A stretch of 13,807 bases of DNA from NCBI GenBank assembly GCA_002293455.1, contig DBDH01000061.1:1-13807 (forward strand), written 5' to 3'. The notes beneath the pieces are model-generated. The model had not been told where the DNA came from, searched no databases, and worked only from the letters and a program-made list of their open reading frames with translations. The translations under genes were made by a program, and so were the position numbers. Shown in pieces: positions 1-7,043 of the stretch. Position 1 is the first letter of the stretch, and the number at the start of each line of letters is the position of its first letter. The stretch comes from Treponema sp. UBA937 (GTDB lineage Bacteria; Spirochaetota; Spirochaetia; Treponematales; Breznakiellaceae).

Positions 1-38
1 TGTACAAAAGGAATTAAGATGCGCCTTTATTATTCGTC

Positions 39-78
39 GGCCGCGAGAACGGCCATTCAATACCATTCCTTACAGAGC
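39..78. repeat. Hairpin-containing repeat, copy A
   Basis: A GGCCG-6 nt-CGGCC stem-loop (39-54) is followed by about 24 nt ending CCTTACAGAGC. The same arrangement recurs at 420-458 in the same orientation: the stem bases GGCCG and CGGCCAT are identical, the six-base loop differs, and the tail matches in blocks (AAT, CC, CCTT, CAGAGC), about 29 of 40 positions by hand alignment. Conserved stem with variable loop suggests a structured dispersed repeat. The rest of 1-163 contains an 8-bp hairpin, GCAACTCC/GGAGTTGC, at 81-108 with a 12-nt loop and no T-tract, and no convincing gene. Confidence 0.5.
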
Positions 79-163
79 CGGCAACTCCGTTTTGTATGAT
101 GGAGTTGCTGATTTGCATCCCCTCTTAATACTTTATTTTATATATGAAGCATTGATAGTATAA

Positions 164-517
164 TCAACATTCTTTCCAATATCCTGGGAGTGATACAGGA
201 GGAAGGACGTGTAAGAAAGATCCAATTTTTCTAAAAAACCCAATCGTTGTTTGAAACAATATATCATGTTCCCGATTAGTACTACTGAAAAGTTCATTTA
301 TATACCTATTCTGCAATTTAAATTCAAATATATGTATGCAATCTTTCCAATGTGAACTGTATGATTCGTAAACCAGTACAAAATGAATGCCTCCCGGGGC
401 AAGCCGCGGGGAACCCGCAGGCCGACTAAGCGGCCATATAATCCGTACCTTGCAGAGCTCATCCGCAGGCTGGATTAATACAGACTTTCGAATTAACTCA
501 TAAAAAACTTTTTCCAT
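164..517 (-). CDS. Hypothetical small protein (117 aa)
   Basis: I do not recognise this protein. It is supported by an ATG at 517 preceded by GGGAG about nine bases upstream (read on the minus strand) and by an open frame in AT-rich DNA. The product is rich in aromatic residues, with no signal peptide, membrane segment or known motif visible. About residues 29-44 (WPLSRPAGSPRLAPGG) are encoded by a GC-rich stretch at 391-437 unlike the rest of the gene. That stretch holds two short hairpins, GCGGG-GAA-CCCGC and GGCCG-6 nt-CGGCC, and the second also occurs at 39-54. The gene may therefore carry an in-frame palindromic insertion, or the frame may be a chance opening across repeats. It is isolated and divergent from the efflux operon. 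Confidence 0.4.
   Translation of the reverse strand: MEKVFYELIRKSVLIQPADELCKVRIIWPLSRPAGSPRLAPGGIHFVLVYESYSSHWKDCIHIFEFKLQNRYINELFSSTNREHDILFQTTIGFFRKIGSFLHVLPPVSLPGYWKEC
420..458. repeat. Hairpin-containing repeat, copy B
   Basis: This is the second copy of the repeat at 39-78, same orientation, with the GGCCG/CGGCC stem at 420-435 and a tail ending CCTTGCAGAGC. It lies inside the minus-strand reading frame 164-517 and encodes the WPLSRP region there. Copy A, read in the equivalent frame, gives WPFSRP. Confidence 0.5.
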
Positions 518-572
518 ATCTTTAATCTCCCTTTAATCATCAGCCCCGATTATCTGATGTAACAAACGATGA

Positions 573-590
573 CCCTCCCCGCAGGGAGGG
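573..590. other. GC-rich hairpin before the efflux operon
   Basis: CCCTCCC (573-579) and GGGAGGG (584-590) form a perfect 7-bp stem around a CGCA loop. No T-tract follows on the plus strand (GCGTTCGAG). On the minus strand it lies upstream of the gene at 164-517. It could be a factor-dependent terminator, an attenuator or part of the local repeat cluster; the sequence does not decide. Confidence 0.4.
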
Positions 591-617
591 GCGTTCGAGT
601 GGAAGTTTATAAGACCG

Positions 618-688
618 TCTGGTTTAATACCCCGCAACTAAACTGTGGTGCCTTTGAGTTGTAGTAAGCCGCGGGGGATTAAACCAGA
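618..688. repeat. 18-bp inverted repeat upstream of efflux operon
   Basis: The left arm TCTGGTTTAATACCCCGC (618-635) is the reverse complement of the right arm GCGGGGGATTAAACCAGA (671-688) except for one position (629/677). The 35-nt middle contains CAACT (635-639) and AGTTG (657-661), which could form an alternative inner stem. It ends 34 nt before the adaptor start codon. It could be a regulator-binding dyad, a leader hairpin in the operon mRNA, or a dispersed palindromic element. No strong sigma-70 promoter is obvious around it. Confidence 0.6.
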
Positions 689-722
689 ATCTCGAATCAG
701 TTATTGAGATATGGAGGATGAT

Positions 723-1802
723 ATGAAAAGAATGCAATGGATCGGTACAGCCGCGGCGGCGGTGATTCTGCTTGGATCCTGCGCTGACCAGGGCGGGAAG
801 GATTCCGCCGCCCGGAGTATGGAACAGCTCTATGCCGAACAGGGACGGCCTGTCCGAACCAGGGTGCTGGAAGAAGAGGACTTTTCCGTGGCCCTGAAGT
901 TTCCCGCGGTGCTCCATGCCCGTTCGGAATCGACGGCCTACGCCGGGCTCAACGATGTGGTCCGGACCGTACAGGTAAGGGTGGGAGATTATGTGAGGAA
1001 AGACCAGGAAGTCCTTTCCCTTTCCGCGGACAATCCCGCCCTCACACAGGCGACCCTGGCATGGGAAAACGCCAAGGCCGCCTATGAACGGAGCACGGTT
1101 CTGTATGAAATGGAAGGTATCTCCCGGCAGGATTTCGAAAAGATACAGATGCAGTATGAGATGGCCTCGGCTTCCCGCATGTCGGCCCGGGACATGGTCC
1201 ACGTGAAGGCCCCCATCGACGGCTATATAACCCAGATCAATGTCAGGCCCACGGAAAATGTAAACCCCGGAAAAGCCCTCTTTACCGTGTCCAACCGGAA
1301 TTCCTTTGAGGCCCGGTTCTACGCGGGAATTTCCGAGGTGAGCCGGATAGCTACCGGGAGCCGGGTGTTTATCGACGGCTGCGGCGGGATTGTCGAAGGC
1401 CGGGTGAGCGAAGTTTCCCTCATGATGGACAGCTCCAGGAAAGCCTTCCCGGTAACCGCGGTATTTGACGGAGGCTGCGAAGGCCTCGTGAGCGGTATGG
1501 GAATCGACCTGTCGGTGGAAACCTACCGGAACGGAACGGCCCTGGTCCTTTCCCGAAAGGAACTAGTGAAAACCGCTTCCGGCTACGGAGCCTATATTGC
1601 CGGCGGGACTTCAGACCGCGGCCAGGCCATGCTCGTCCCGGTCACTACCGGGGAAGAACGGGGGCTTGATATGGAAATTACCGGGGGACTTAAGGCCGGT
1701 GATGTGATTATTACCGAAGGCATCCAGGGACTTTCCGACGGGGTCCTTATCAAATCGGTGATGTCAGTTCTGGCAATGAACACCCCGGGGGGCGAGAAAT
1801 GA
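723..1802 (+). CDS. RND efflux periplasmic adaptor (HlyD/AcrA-type membrane fusion lipoprotein)
   Basis: This is the adaptor of a tripartite efflux pump, bridging the inner-membrane RND pump (next gene) and the TolC-like channel (third gene). The 359-aa product starts with a lipoprotein signal ending LLGSC, so Cys20 would be lipidated. In order: a first lipoyl half-motif (about 65-102, with VRVGDYVRKDQEVLSL), a short helical hairpin (about 105-155), the second lipoyl half (VKAPIDGYI, 161-190, with NPGKALFTV), a beta-barrel (about 195-270) and a membrane-proximal domain (about 275-350, ending GDVIITEGIQGLSDG). I chose the ATG at 723 because GGAGG at 713-717 sits five bases before it; the in-frame ATG at 711 overlaps that ribosome site. 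The stop overlaps the pump start (ATGA), so translation is probably coupled. Family assignment is firm; the exported substrate is unknown. Confidence 0.92.
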   Translation: MKRMQWIGTAAAAVILLGSCADQGGKDSAARSMEQLYAEQGRPVRTRVLEEEDFSVALKFPAVLHARSESTAYAGLNDVVRTVQVRVGDYVRKDQEVLSLSADNPALTQATLAWENAKAAYERSTVLYEMEGISRQDFEKIQMQYEMASASRMSARDMVHVKAPIDGYITQINVRPTENVNPGKALFTVSNRNSFEARFYAGISEVSRIATGSRVFIDGCGGIVEGRVSEVSLMMDSSRKAFPVTAVFDGGCEGLVSGMGIDLSVETYRNGTALVLSRKELVKTASGYGAYIAGGTSDRGQAMLVPVTTGEERGLDMEITGGLKAGDVIITEGIQGLSDGVLIKSVMSVLAMNTPGGEK

Positions 1803-4800
1803 ACATCGTCGACCTTTCCATCAAACGGCCGGTGATGACCATCATGGTCCTGGCTGCCCTCATCATCTTCGGGGTATTCGCCTACATTTCCCTTCCCGTG
1901 GGTCTCATGCCTGAGGTGAAGAGTCCCACGGTAACCATCCAGACAGTGTATCCCGGGGCCAGTCCCCGGATTATCGAGACCCAGGTCACAAAGAAAATCG
2001 AGGATCAGGTTTCGGCCATTGGGGAACTGGAAAAAATTACCGCCTATTCCATGGACAGCGTGTCCGTGGTCATAGCCTCCTTCAAGTCCGGCAAGGACGA
2101 AAACCTGGCCCTCCAGGAGGTGAAGGATAAGGTGGAACTGATCATCTCGGACCTGCCCGACGGAACCAGGCGGCCGGCGATCTCCAAGATCGATATCGCC
2201 ACCACCCAGCCGGTGATGAGCATCATACTCCGGGGAGATATGGAGAACGATGAGCTGTACGGTTTCGCGAAAACCGTAGCGGTAGACAGGCTGTCCCAGG
2301 TTCCCGGGGTTGGGCGGATCGACCTGTCCGGCGGGCTTGAACGGGAAATCCATGTGGAGCTGAACCGGAACACGGTGTATGAACGCTCGGTTTCCGCCGA
2401 ACAGATCGCGGGGATCCTCGCGGCGGCCAATGTGGAGATCCCCGCGGGCAGTCTCAGAATGGATGAACAGGATATCCCCCTCCGGTTCCGGGGGGAATTC
2501 ACCTCCCTGAATGAAATGAAAAACCTGGATGTACCCACCAGGACCGGGATATTCAAACTCAGACAGCTTGCGGAGCTAAGCGATTCCCACGCGGAAATCC
2601 GGGAGCGGACATCCTTTTTTGACAAGCACCAGGGGCAGCGTTCCGAAGGAGCCCTGCTGCTCCAGGTGGTGAAGAACCCCAGCGCCAATACCATCAATGT
2701 GGTCCGGGGTGTACAGGAACGGATCCCCGGGATTGAGGCCGAATCGGGAAACCGGGTCCGCTTTGACATTATCAATGAGGACGCGACGTTTATCCAGGAC
2801 TCGGTGGACGATACCCTGGGCAACATGATCCTCGGGGTCATCCTGACGGGGATCATCATCTTTGTATTCCTCCACGATATCCGCTCCACCCTGATCATCA
2901 CGGTGGCCATGCCCTTCTCGATCATATCCACCTTCCTCGTGATGCAGGTGATGCACGTCAGTGTGAACGTGGTATCCCTCCTGGGCCTTTCCAGCGCCAC
3001 CGGAACATTGGTAGCCAATTCGGTAATCGTCCTGGAAAATATCTTCCGGTGTAAGGAAGAAGGTTACAACCGGACTGACTCAGCGTCCCGGGGAACGAAA
3101 CAGGTTCTTTCGGCGGTCTTCGCCTCAACCCTGACCAACATCGCGGTGTTCCTGCCCCTCGCCCAGATGTCGGGGGCCATCGGTATGATCCTTTCAGACT
3201 TCGCCATCACGGTGGTGATCTCCACGGTCTTCTCGATCCTTGTATCCTTTACCCTGACACCGTTGCTGGCATCCCGGATACTTCCGGCGGAAATTAAGCA
3301 GACCGGATTCCTGGGGAAAAGGATTGAAACGGTCCTCGGTTCCTGGGAGAGGGCCTACGCCGCAAGCCTCGCCTTTCTCTTTAAGAACAAGCGGCGGCCC
3401 GCGGCGCTCGTGCTTGCCGGAGTCGGCATCTTCGGAATCGCCCTGCTCTTCCTCCCGAATATCAAATTCGAACTCATGCCCAAGAGCGACGGAGGCAAGA
3501 TCCAGCTCCAGGCGGAGCTGCCCCAGGGGAGTACCCTGGAAGCCACCGCGGCGGTCCTGGGGGACATCGAGTCCCGGCTCGCCCTATTTCCCGAGGTGGA
3601 AAGGATCCTTACCAAGCTCGGCTCCCTGGGATCCCTCAACAAGGATGTGAACGTCGCCGGGATGGACATCTTTCTCAGCCCGAAGGAGGCCCGGAAGAAG
3701 AACAACACCGACCTCTCCGCCGCCATGATCGCCGCTCTTGCGGATATACCCGGAGCGGATATCCGGATCAAACCACTTTCGGAACTCCAGTTCAGCCAGG
3801 GAGCGGCGGTGGACCTCTACCTCCGGGGACCCGACTTCGGGGTACTCCAGGAAACCGCCGGGGAACTCAAGGCGCGGATCGAGGCGGTGCCGGGGATCAT
3901 GAACCTCGCCCTGAGCAGCCGGGCGGGCAAGGCGGAACTCGTCTTTGAGCCGGACCGGAAGCGTCTTTCCGAAGACGGAATCAGCGCTTATACAGCCGCC
4001 CTGGCTATGCGGGGTGCGGTGGAAGGCCTGGTCACCAGTACCTATAAGGACGGGGATGAAACCTGCGATATCCGGGTTACCCTTGGGGAAAATTCCCTCA
4101 GGGATCTGGAGGACGTGAAGAATATCCCCGTGGTGTCCGCCGCCGGGGTCTATCCCTTATCCCGCTACGGTAATCTCTACTTCGAGGAAGGGTATAATCG
4201 GATCATGCGGACCGATAAAATCCGGACCGTGCAGATCACCGCGGAACTGCTCCCGGGGTATTCCCAAGGTGAAGTCCTCGGGGCGGTCATGAGGGCCGTG
4301 AAGGATACCCGGCTTCCTCCGGGATACACTGTGGAGGAAACCGGACTTTCCGAAGTCATGGGGAAATCCATGCAGGAACTCTTCATGGTGTTCGTCATCG
4401 CCATCCTGATCACCTATATGCTCCTGGCCTCGGTACTGGAAAGCATCACCCAGCCCCTGTTCATCCTGGCAACGGTACCCCTGTCGCTTATCGGGGTCAT
4501 CGCGGGATGCCTCCTGACCAGCACAGTGCTCAACGCTGTGGCCATGCTGGGGATCATCATGCTGGTGGGAATCGTGGTGAACAACGCGATCCTCATCCTG
4601 GATTCCTACAACCAGCTCAGGCAGGAGGGAACCGCTCACCGGGAGGCCATGGTTACGGCCGCTTCAACAAAACTCAAGGCCATCCTGATGAGCAATACCG
4701 CCATCGTCCTCGGGCTTCTTCCTATGGCGCTGGGGATTGGGGCGTCCCTTTCGGAGATGCGCCAGCCCATGGGGATCGTTATCATCGGGGGTATCCTCTC

Positions 4801-4897
4801 GGCGACCCTGCTGAGTCTCTGGTTTATCCCTTCCCTGGAAATAGCGGCCCGGGGATGGAAGCATATTGAATTATCCGTTAAGGAGGAAGAAAAATGA
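1799..4897 (+). CDS. RND-family efflux pump, inner-membrane permease (AcrB/HAE1-like)
   Basis: At 1032 aa this is full length for the AcrB/MexB class. The N-terminus (SIKRPVMTIMVLAALIIFG) is the usual first helix, followed by the PGASP segment of the porter domain. Transmembrane blocks lie at about 10-32, 338-360, 364-415, 435-495, 535-553, 860-940 and 960-1012, with porter domains between. In AcrB, transport depends on Asp407/Asp408 in TM4 and Lys940 in TM10. Here the TM4 motif reads GTLVANSVIVLEN (Ala406, Asn407) and TM10 reads VGIVVNNAILILD (Asn928). Related HAE1 pumps commonly keep one Asp in the TM4 motif. A basic residue near the AcrB Arg971 position is kept (Lys958 in KLKAIL). The pump may thus use a different coupling route or be impaired, although the frame is intact. 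It is ATGA-coupled to both neighbours. Confidence 0.93.
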   Translation: MNIVDLSIKRPVMTIMVLAALIIFGVFAYISLPVGLMPEVKSPTVTIQTVYPGASPRIIETQVTKKIEDQVSAIGELEKITAYSMDSVSVVIASFKSGKDENLALQEVKDKVELIISDLPDGTRRPAISKIDIATTQPVMSIILRGDMENDELYGFAKTVAVDRLSQVPGVGRIDLSGGLEREIHVELNRNTVYERSVSAEQIAGILAAANVEIPAGSLRMDEQDIPLRFRGEFTSLNEMKNLDVPTRTGIFKLRQLAELSDSHAEIRERTSFFDKHQGQRSEGALLLQVVKNPSANTINVVRGVQERIPGIEAESGNRVRFDIINEDATFIQDSVDDTLGNMILGVILTGIIIFVFLHDIRSTLIITVAMPFSIISTFLVMQVMHVSVNVVSLLGLSSATGTLVANSVIVLENIFRCKEEGYNRTDSASRGTKQVLSAVFASTLTNIAVFLPLAQMSGAIGMILSDFAITVVISTVFSILVSFTLTPLLASRILPAEIKQTGFLGKRIETVLGSWERAYAASLAFLFKNKRRPAALVLAGVGIFGIALLFLPNIKFELMPKSDGGKIQLQAELPQGSTLEATAAVLGDIESRLALFPEVERILTKLGSLGSLNKDVNVAGMDIFLSPKEARKKNNTDLSAAMIAALADIPGADIRIKPLSELQFSQGAAVDLYLRGPDFGVLQETAGELKARIEAVPGIMNLALSSRAGKAELVFEPDRKRLSEDGISAYTAALAMRGAVEGLVTSTYKDGDETCDIRVTLGENSLRDLEDVKNIPVVSAAGVYPLSRYGNLYFEEGYNRIMRTDKIRTVQITAELLPGYSQGEVLGAVMRAVKDTRLPPGYTVEETGLSEVMGKSMQELFMVFVIAILITYMLLASVLESITQPLFILATVPLSLIGVIAGCLLTSTVLNAVAMLGIIMLVGIVVNNAILILDSYNQLRQEGTAHREAMVTAASTKLKAILMSNTAIVLGLLPMALGIGASLSEMRQPMGIVIIGGILSATLLSLWFIPSLEIAARGWKHIELSVKEEEK

Positions 4898-6222
4898 AAC
4901 GCGGAATAATAGTAATCAGTATCCTGTCCTGCATCCTGAGGGCTTTCCCGGCATTCGGAGACGACTACAGCCTGGATGAATACCTCAGTCAGGTGATACG
5001 GAACAACCCGGACCTGGCCCTGGTGGAGAAGGAAAGCCAGGCAGCCCGGGAGGCGGTGGTCCAGGCCCGGTCGGTCTTCTTCCCTTCGGTGGGTTTCCAG
5101 GGAAGCTATACCCGGAACCTCACAGACATCATGAAGCCTACCCCGGTGGCATCCCTTCCCGGGGGCGGGCCCCTGGTGTACCAGGATGTGGATTCCAACA
5201 AGGACAACGAGTTTTCCCTGGGAATCGGGGTGAAACAAAAGATATTCGACGCCTCCGCCATTGCCCGGTACGAACAGGCGAAAAAACTGAAGACCATGAG
5301 GGACAATATGTTCAGCCGGGCGGAGCAGCAGGTTCTCTGCACTGCGGAAAAATTGTATGCCCAAACCCAGCTTGCCCAGGCGGTAGTAGAGGTGATGGAA
5401 GGAGCGGAACGGACCGCCGGGGAGAACTATCGGATCATCCAGCGGAAATACAACGCCGGCATGGCCGCGGAGCTGGATCTCCTCATGGCGGAGGTGGACT
5501 GGAAATCCCGGGTTCCCCTTACTATGGAATCTCGGAAAAACGCGGACATCGCCATGACGGCCTTCAAGACCGTAGCGGGGATTCCCCTCGCGGAACCGGT
5601 GGTCCTCACGGAAGTCCCCGGGGATCTGCCGGATATACCCGCCATGCTTTCAATTGACACGGTCCTTGCTGCCCGGCCCGATTACCGGGCGGTGTATGCC
5701 GCGGGGGAACTGGCGGATACCGGAAGGAAGGCGGCGGCCGCGACCTTCCTCCCGACCCTGGACGGGAGCTTCGGGTATATGTATGGAGGCCTTGGGGACG
5801 GTGCTTCCTTTAATGATTACACCTACCACGGCATGCAGCTTGGACTCATAGTGAATGTTCCCCTGTTTACCGGAGGCTACCGGGTTTCCCTTATGCATTC
5901 GGCGAAGATTGCCCAGGAGCAGGCCGCTATTGAACTCATGAAGAAACGCAACGACATTGAAGCTGAACTCACAAGCCTCATGCTGCGGCTGGGGGAAACC
6001 CGGGAACGGATCGCGTCGGCCACGCTCCTGGAGGCCGCCGCCCAACGGGCCCTCGAACTGGCCCAGGGAGCCTACACCGCGGGGATGGCGACCCAGCTCT
6101 CGGTATCCGAGGCCGCGTCCCGCCGGGACCAGGCGCGGCTTGGCCTTCAGCAGGCGATCTACGAGTACCGGGCGGCGTATTATGACTGGAATCTGGCCAC
6201 CGGGATGACCGGGAGCCGGTGA
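4894..6222 (+). CDS. TolC-family outer-membrane efflux channel
   Basis: A 442-aa outer-membrane factor completing the adaptor-pump-channel operon. Residues 1-22 form a signal peptide (hydrophobic IIVISILSCIL, likely cleavage after AFG). The mature protein has the two pseudo-repeats of the family: an N-terminal start YSLDEYLSQVIRNNPDLALVEKE, then long alpha-helical stretches with heptad-like Ala/Glu/Gln content (about 120-225 and 335-430). Beta segments, rich in aromatic residues and Gly, lie near 75-110 and 285-325 (GSFGYMYGGLGDG). PLFTGGYR at about 324-331 is typical of the second repeat. Ribosome site GGAGG at about 4881-4885 lies just upstream, and the start overlaps the pump stop as ATGA. 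Cys13 lies in a weak lipobox context, but the hydrophobic run before it is short, so ordinary signal peptidase cleavage is more likely. Confidence 0.92.
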   Translation: MKRGIIVISILSCILRAFPAFGDDYSLDEYLSQVIRNNPDLALVEKESQAAREAVVQARSVFFPSVGFQGSYTRNLTDIMKPTPVASLPGGGPLVYQDVDSNKDNEFSLGIGVKQKIFDASAIARYEQAKKLKTMRDNMFSRAEQQVLCTAEKLYAQTQLAQAVVEVMEGAERTAGENYRIIQRKYNAGMAAELDLLMAEVDWKSRVPLTMESRKNADIAMTAFKTVAGIPLAEPVVLTEVPGDLPDIPAMLSIDTVLAARPDYRAVYAAGELADTGRKAAAATFLPTLDGSFGYMYGGLGDGASFNDYTYHGMQLGLIVNVPLFTGGYRVSLMHSAKIAQEQAAIELMKKRNDIEAELTSLMLRLGETRERIASATLLEAAAQRALELAQGAYTAGMATQLSVSEAASRRDQARLGLQQAIYEYRAAYYDWNLATGMTGSR

Positions 6223-6319
6223 ACCTGGACCAGTCCCGCTGCGGACCGGTTAGTAATCTTCCTAATATATGGAGACATCTTATGATACTATCGCCATCAA
6301 CAACCGGAGTTCCGGGAGC

Positions 6320-6349
6320 TTCACATACCGCGGGATCAGCATATATACT
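6320..6349 (+). promoter_or_regulatory. Candidate promoter for the two-component genes
   Basis: TTCACA (6320-6325) and TATACT (6344-6349) are separated by 18 bp in the 146-nt gap between the channel gene and the response regulator. Transcription from here would start near 6356, almost on the ribosome site GAGGAG (6355-6360), giving a very short leader. The two-component genes could equally be read through from the efflux operon, since no terminator is visible in the gap. Confidence 0.35.
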
Positions 6350-6368
6350 ATACAGAGGAGCGGAATCC

Positions 6369-7043
6369 ATGCGCATATTGATTGTCGAGGACGAGAAATC
6401 CCTCCGGACCCTCCTCGAACGGAGGTTCACCGGGGAAAAATACACCGTCGACGCCTGCGGCGACGGCAGGGAAGCCCTCTCGTATATCGAAACCGGAACC
6501 TATGACTGCATCATCCTGGACATCATGCTCCCAGGTATGGACGGGCTCTCGGTCCTCAGGGAGATGCGGGACCGCCGCCACCGGACCCCGGTGCTGCTCC
6601 TCACCGCCCGGGATAGTATCGTTGACCGGGTGAAGGGCCTCGACATCGGCGCCGACGATTATCTTACCAAACCCTTTTCCTATGATGAACTGTCCGCCCG
6701 GGTACGGGCCATGCTCCGCCGGGGGGGCGAGGAAAAAACCACCACCCTTTCCCTGGCGGATCTATCCATGGATACCCTCACCCGGACCGTAACCCGGGGC
6801 GGGAAGGAAATTGAGCTGACCAGCAAGGAGTTCGCCCTCCTGGAATACTTCCTCCGTCACCCCGGCCAGGTTTTTACCCGGGAACAGATCATCAGCCATA
6901 TCTGGAACTTTGATTTCGACAATGACTCAAATATCGTGGATGTTTACGTCCGGTACCTCCGGCGGAAAATCGATGACGACTCCGCAACGCCCCTGATCCA
7001 CACCATCCGGGGAACCGGCTACACCCTGCGGGAAAAACTATGA
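6369..7043 (+). CDS. OmpR/PhoB-family response regulator
   Basis: A 224-aa DNA-binding response regulator, the cytoplasmic partner of the kinase encoded next. The receiver domain (about 1-115) has the acidic pair at Glu7/Asp8, phospho-acceptor Asp51 (IILDIMLPGMDG), Thr79 (LLLTARD) and Lys101 (DYLTKPF). The C-terminal winged helix (about 125-222) has LTSKEFALLEYFLRHPGQVFTREQI and ends VRYLRRKIDD...IRGTGYTLR, standard for the OmpR class. The start at 6369 gives the canonical MRILIVEDE opening and is preceded by GAGGAG eight bases upstream. An in-frame ATG at 6282 with GGAG before it would add a 29-residue tail not expected in the family. Its position right after the efflux genes suggests, but does not prove, that it controls them. 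Confidence 0.93.
   Translation: MRILIVEDEKSLRTLLERRFTGEKYTVDACGDGREALSYIETGTYDCIILDIMLPGMDGLSVLREMRDRRHRTPVLLLTARDSIVDRVKGLDIGADDYLTKPFSYDELSARVRAMLRRGGEEKTTTLSLADLSMDTLTRTVTRGGKEIELTSKEFALLEYFLRHPGQVFTREQIISHIWNFDFDNDSNIVDVYVRYLRRKIDDDSATPLIHTIRGTGYTLREKL

Noticed and set aside
14..118. 34-codon minus-strand frame containing the copy A repeat, ending TAA at 14-16
   Set aside because: It has no usable ribosome site (GGGG abuts the ATG) and is explained by the hairpin repeat; only the WPFSRP segment resembles the neighbouring frame.
2044..3018. Long open frame on the minus strand inside the RND pump gene
   Set aside because: Its translation is Ser/Arg-rich and family-less. It is a typical shadow of a GC-rich gene, and the plus strand encodes a clear full-length pump; the same applies to the other antisense frames from 624 to 8199.
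6219..6368. Upstream extension of the response regulator frame, overlapping the channel gene stop
   Set aside because: It would add 29-50 residues before the canonical receiver start; GAGGAG sits properly before the ATG at 6369.
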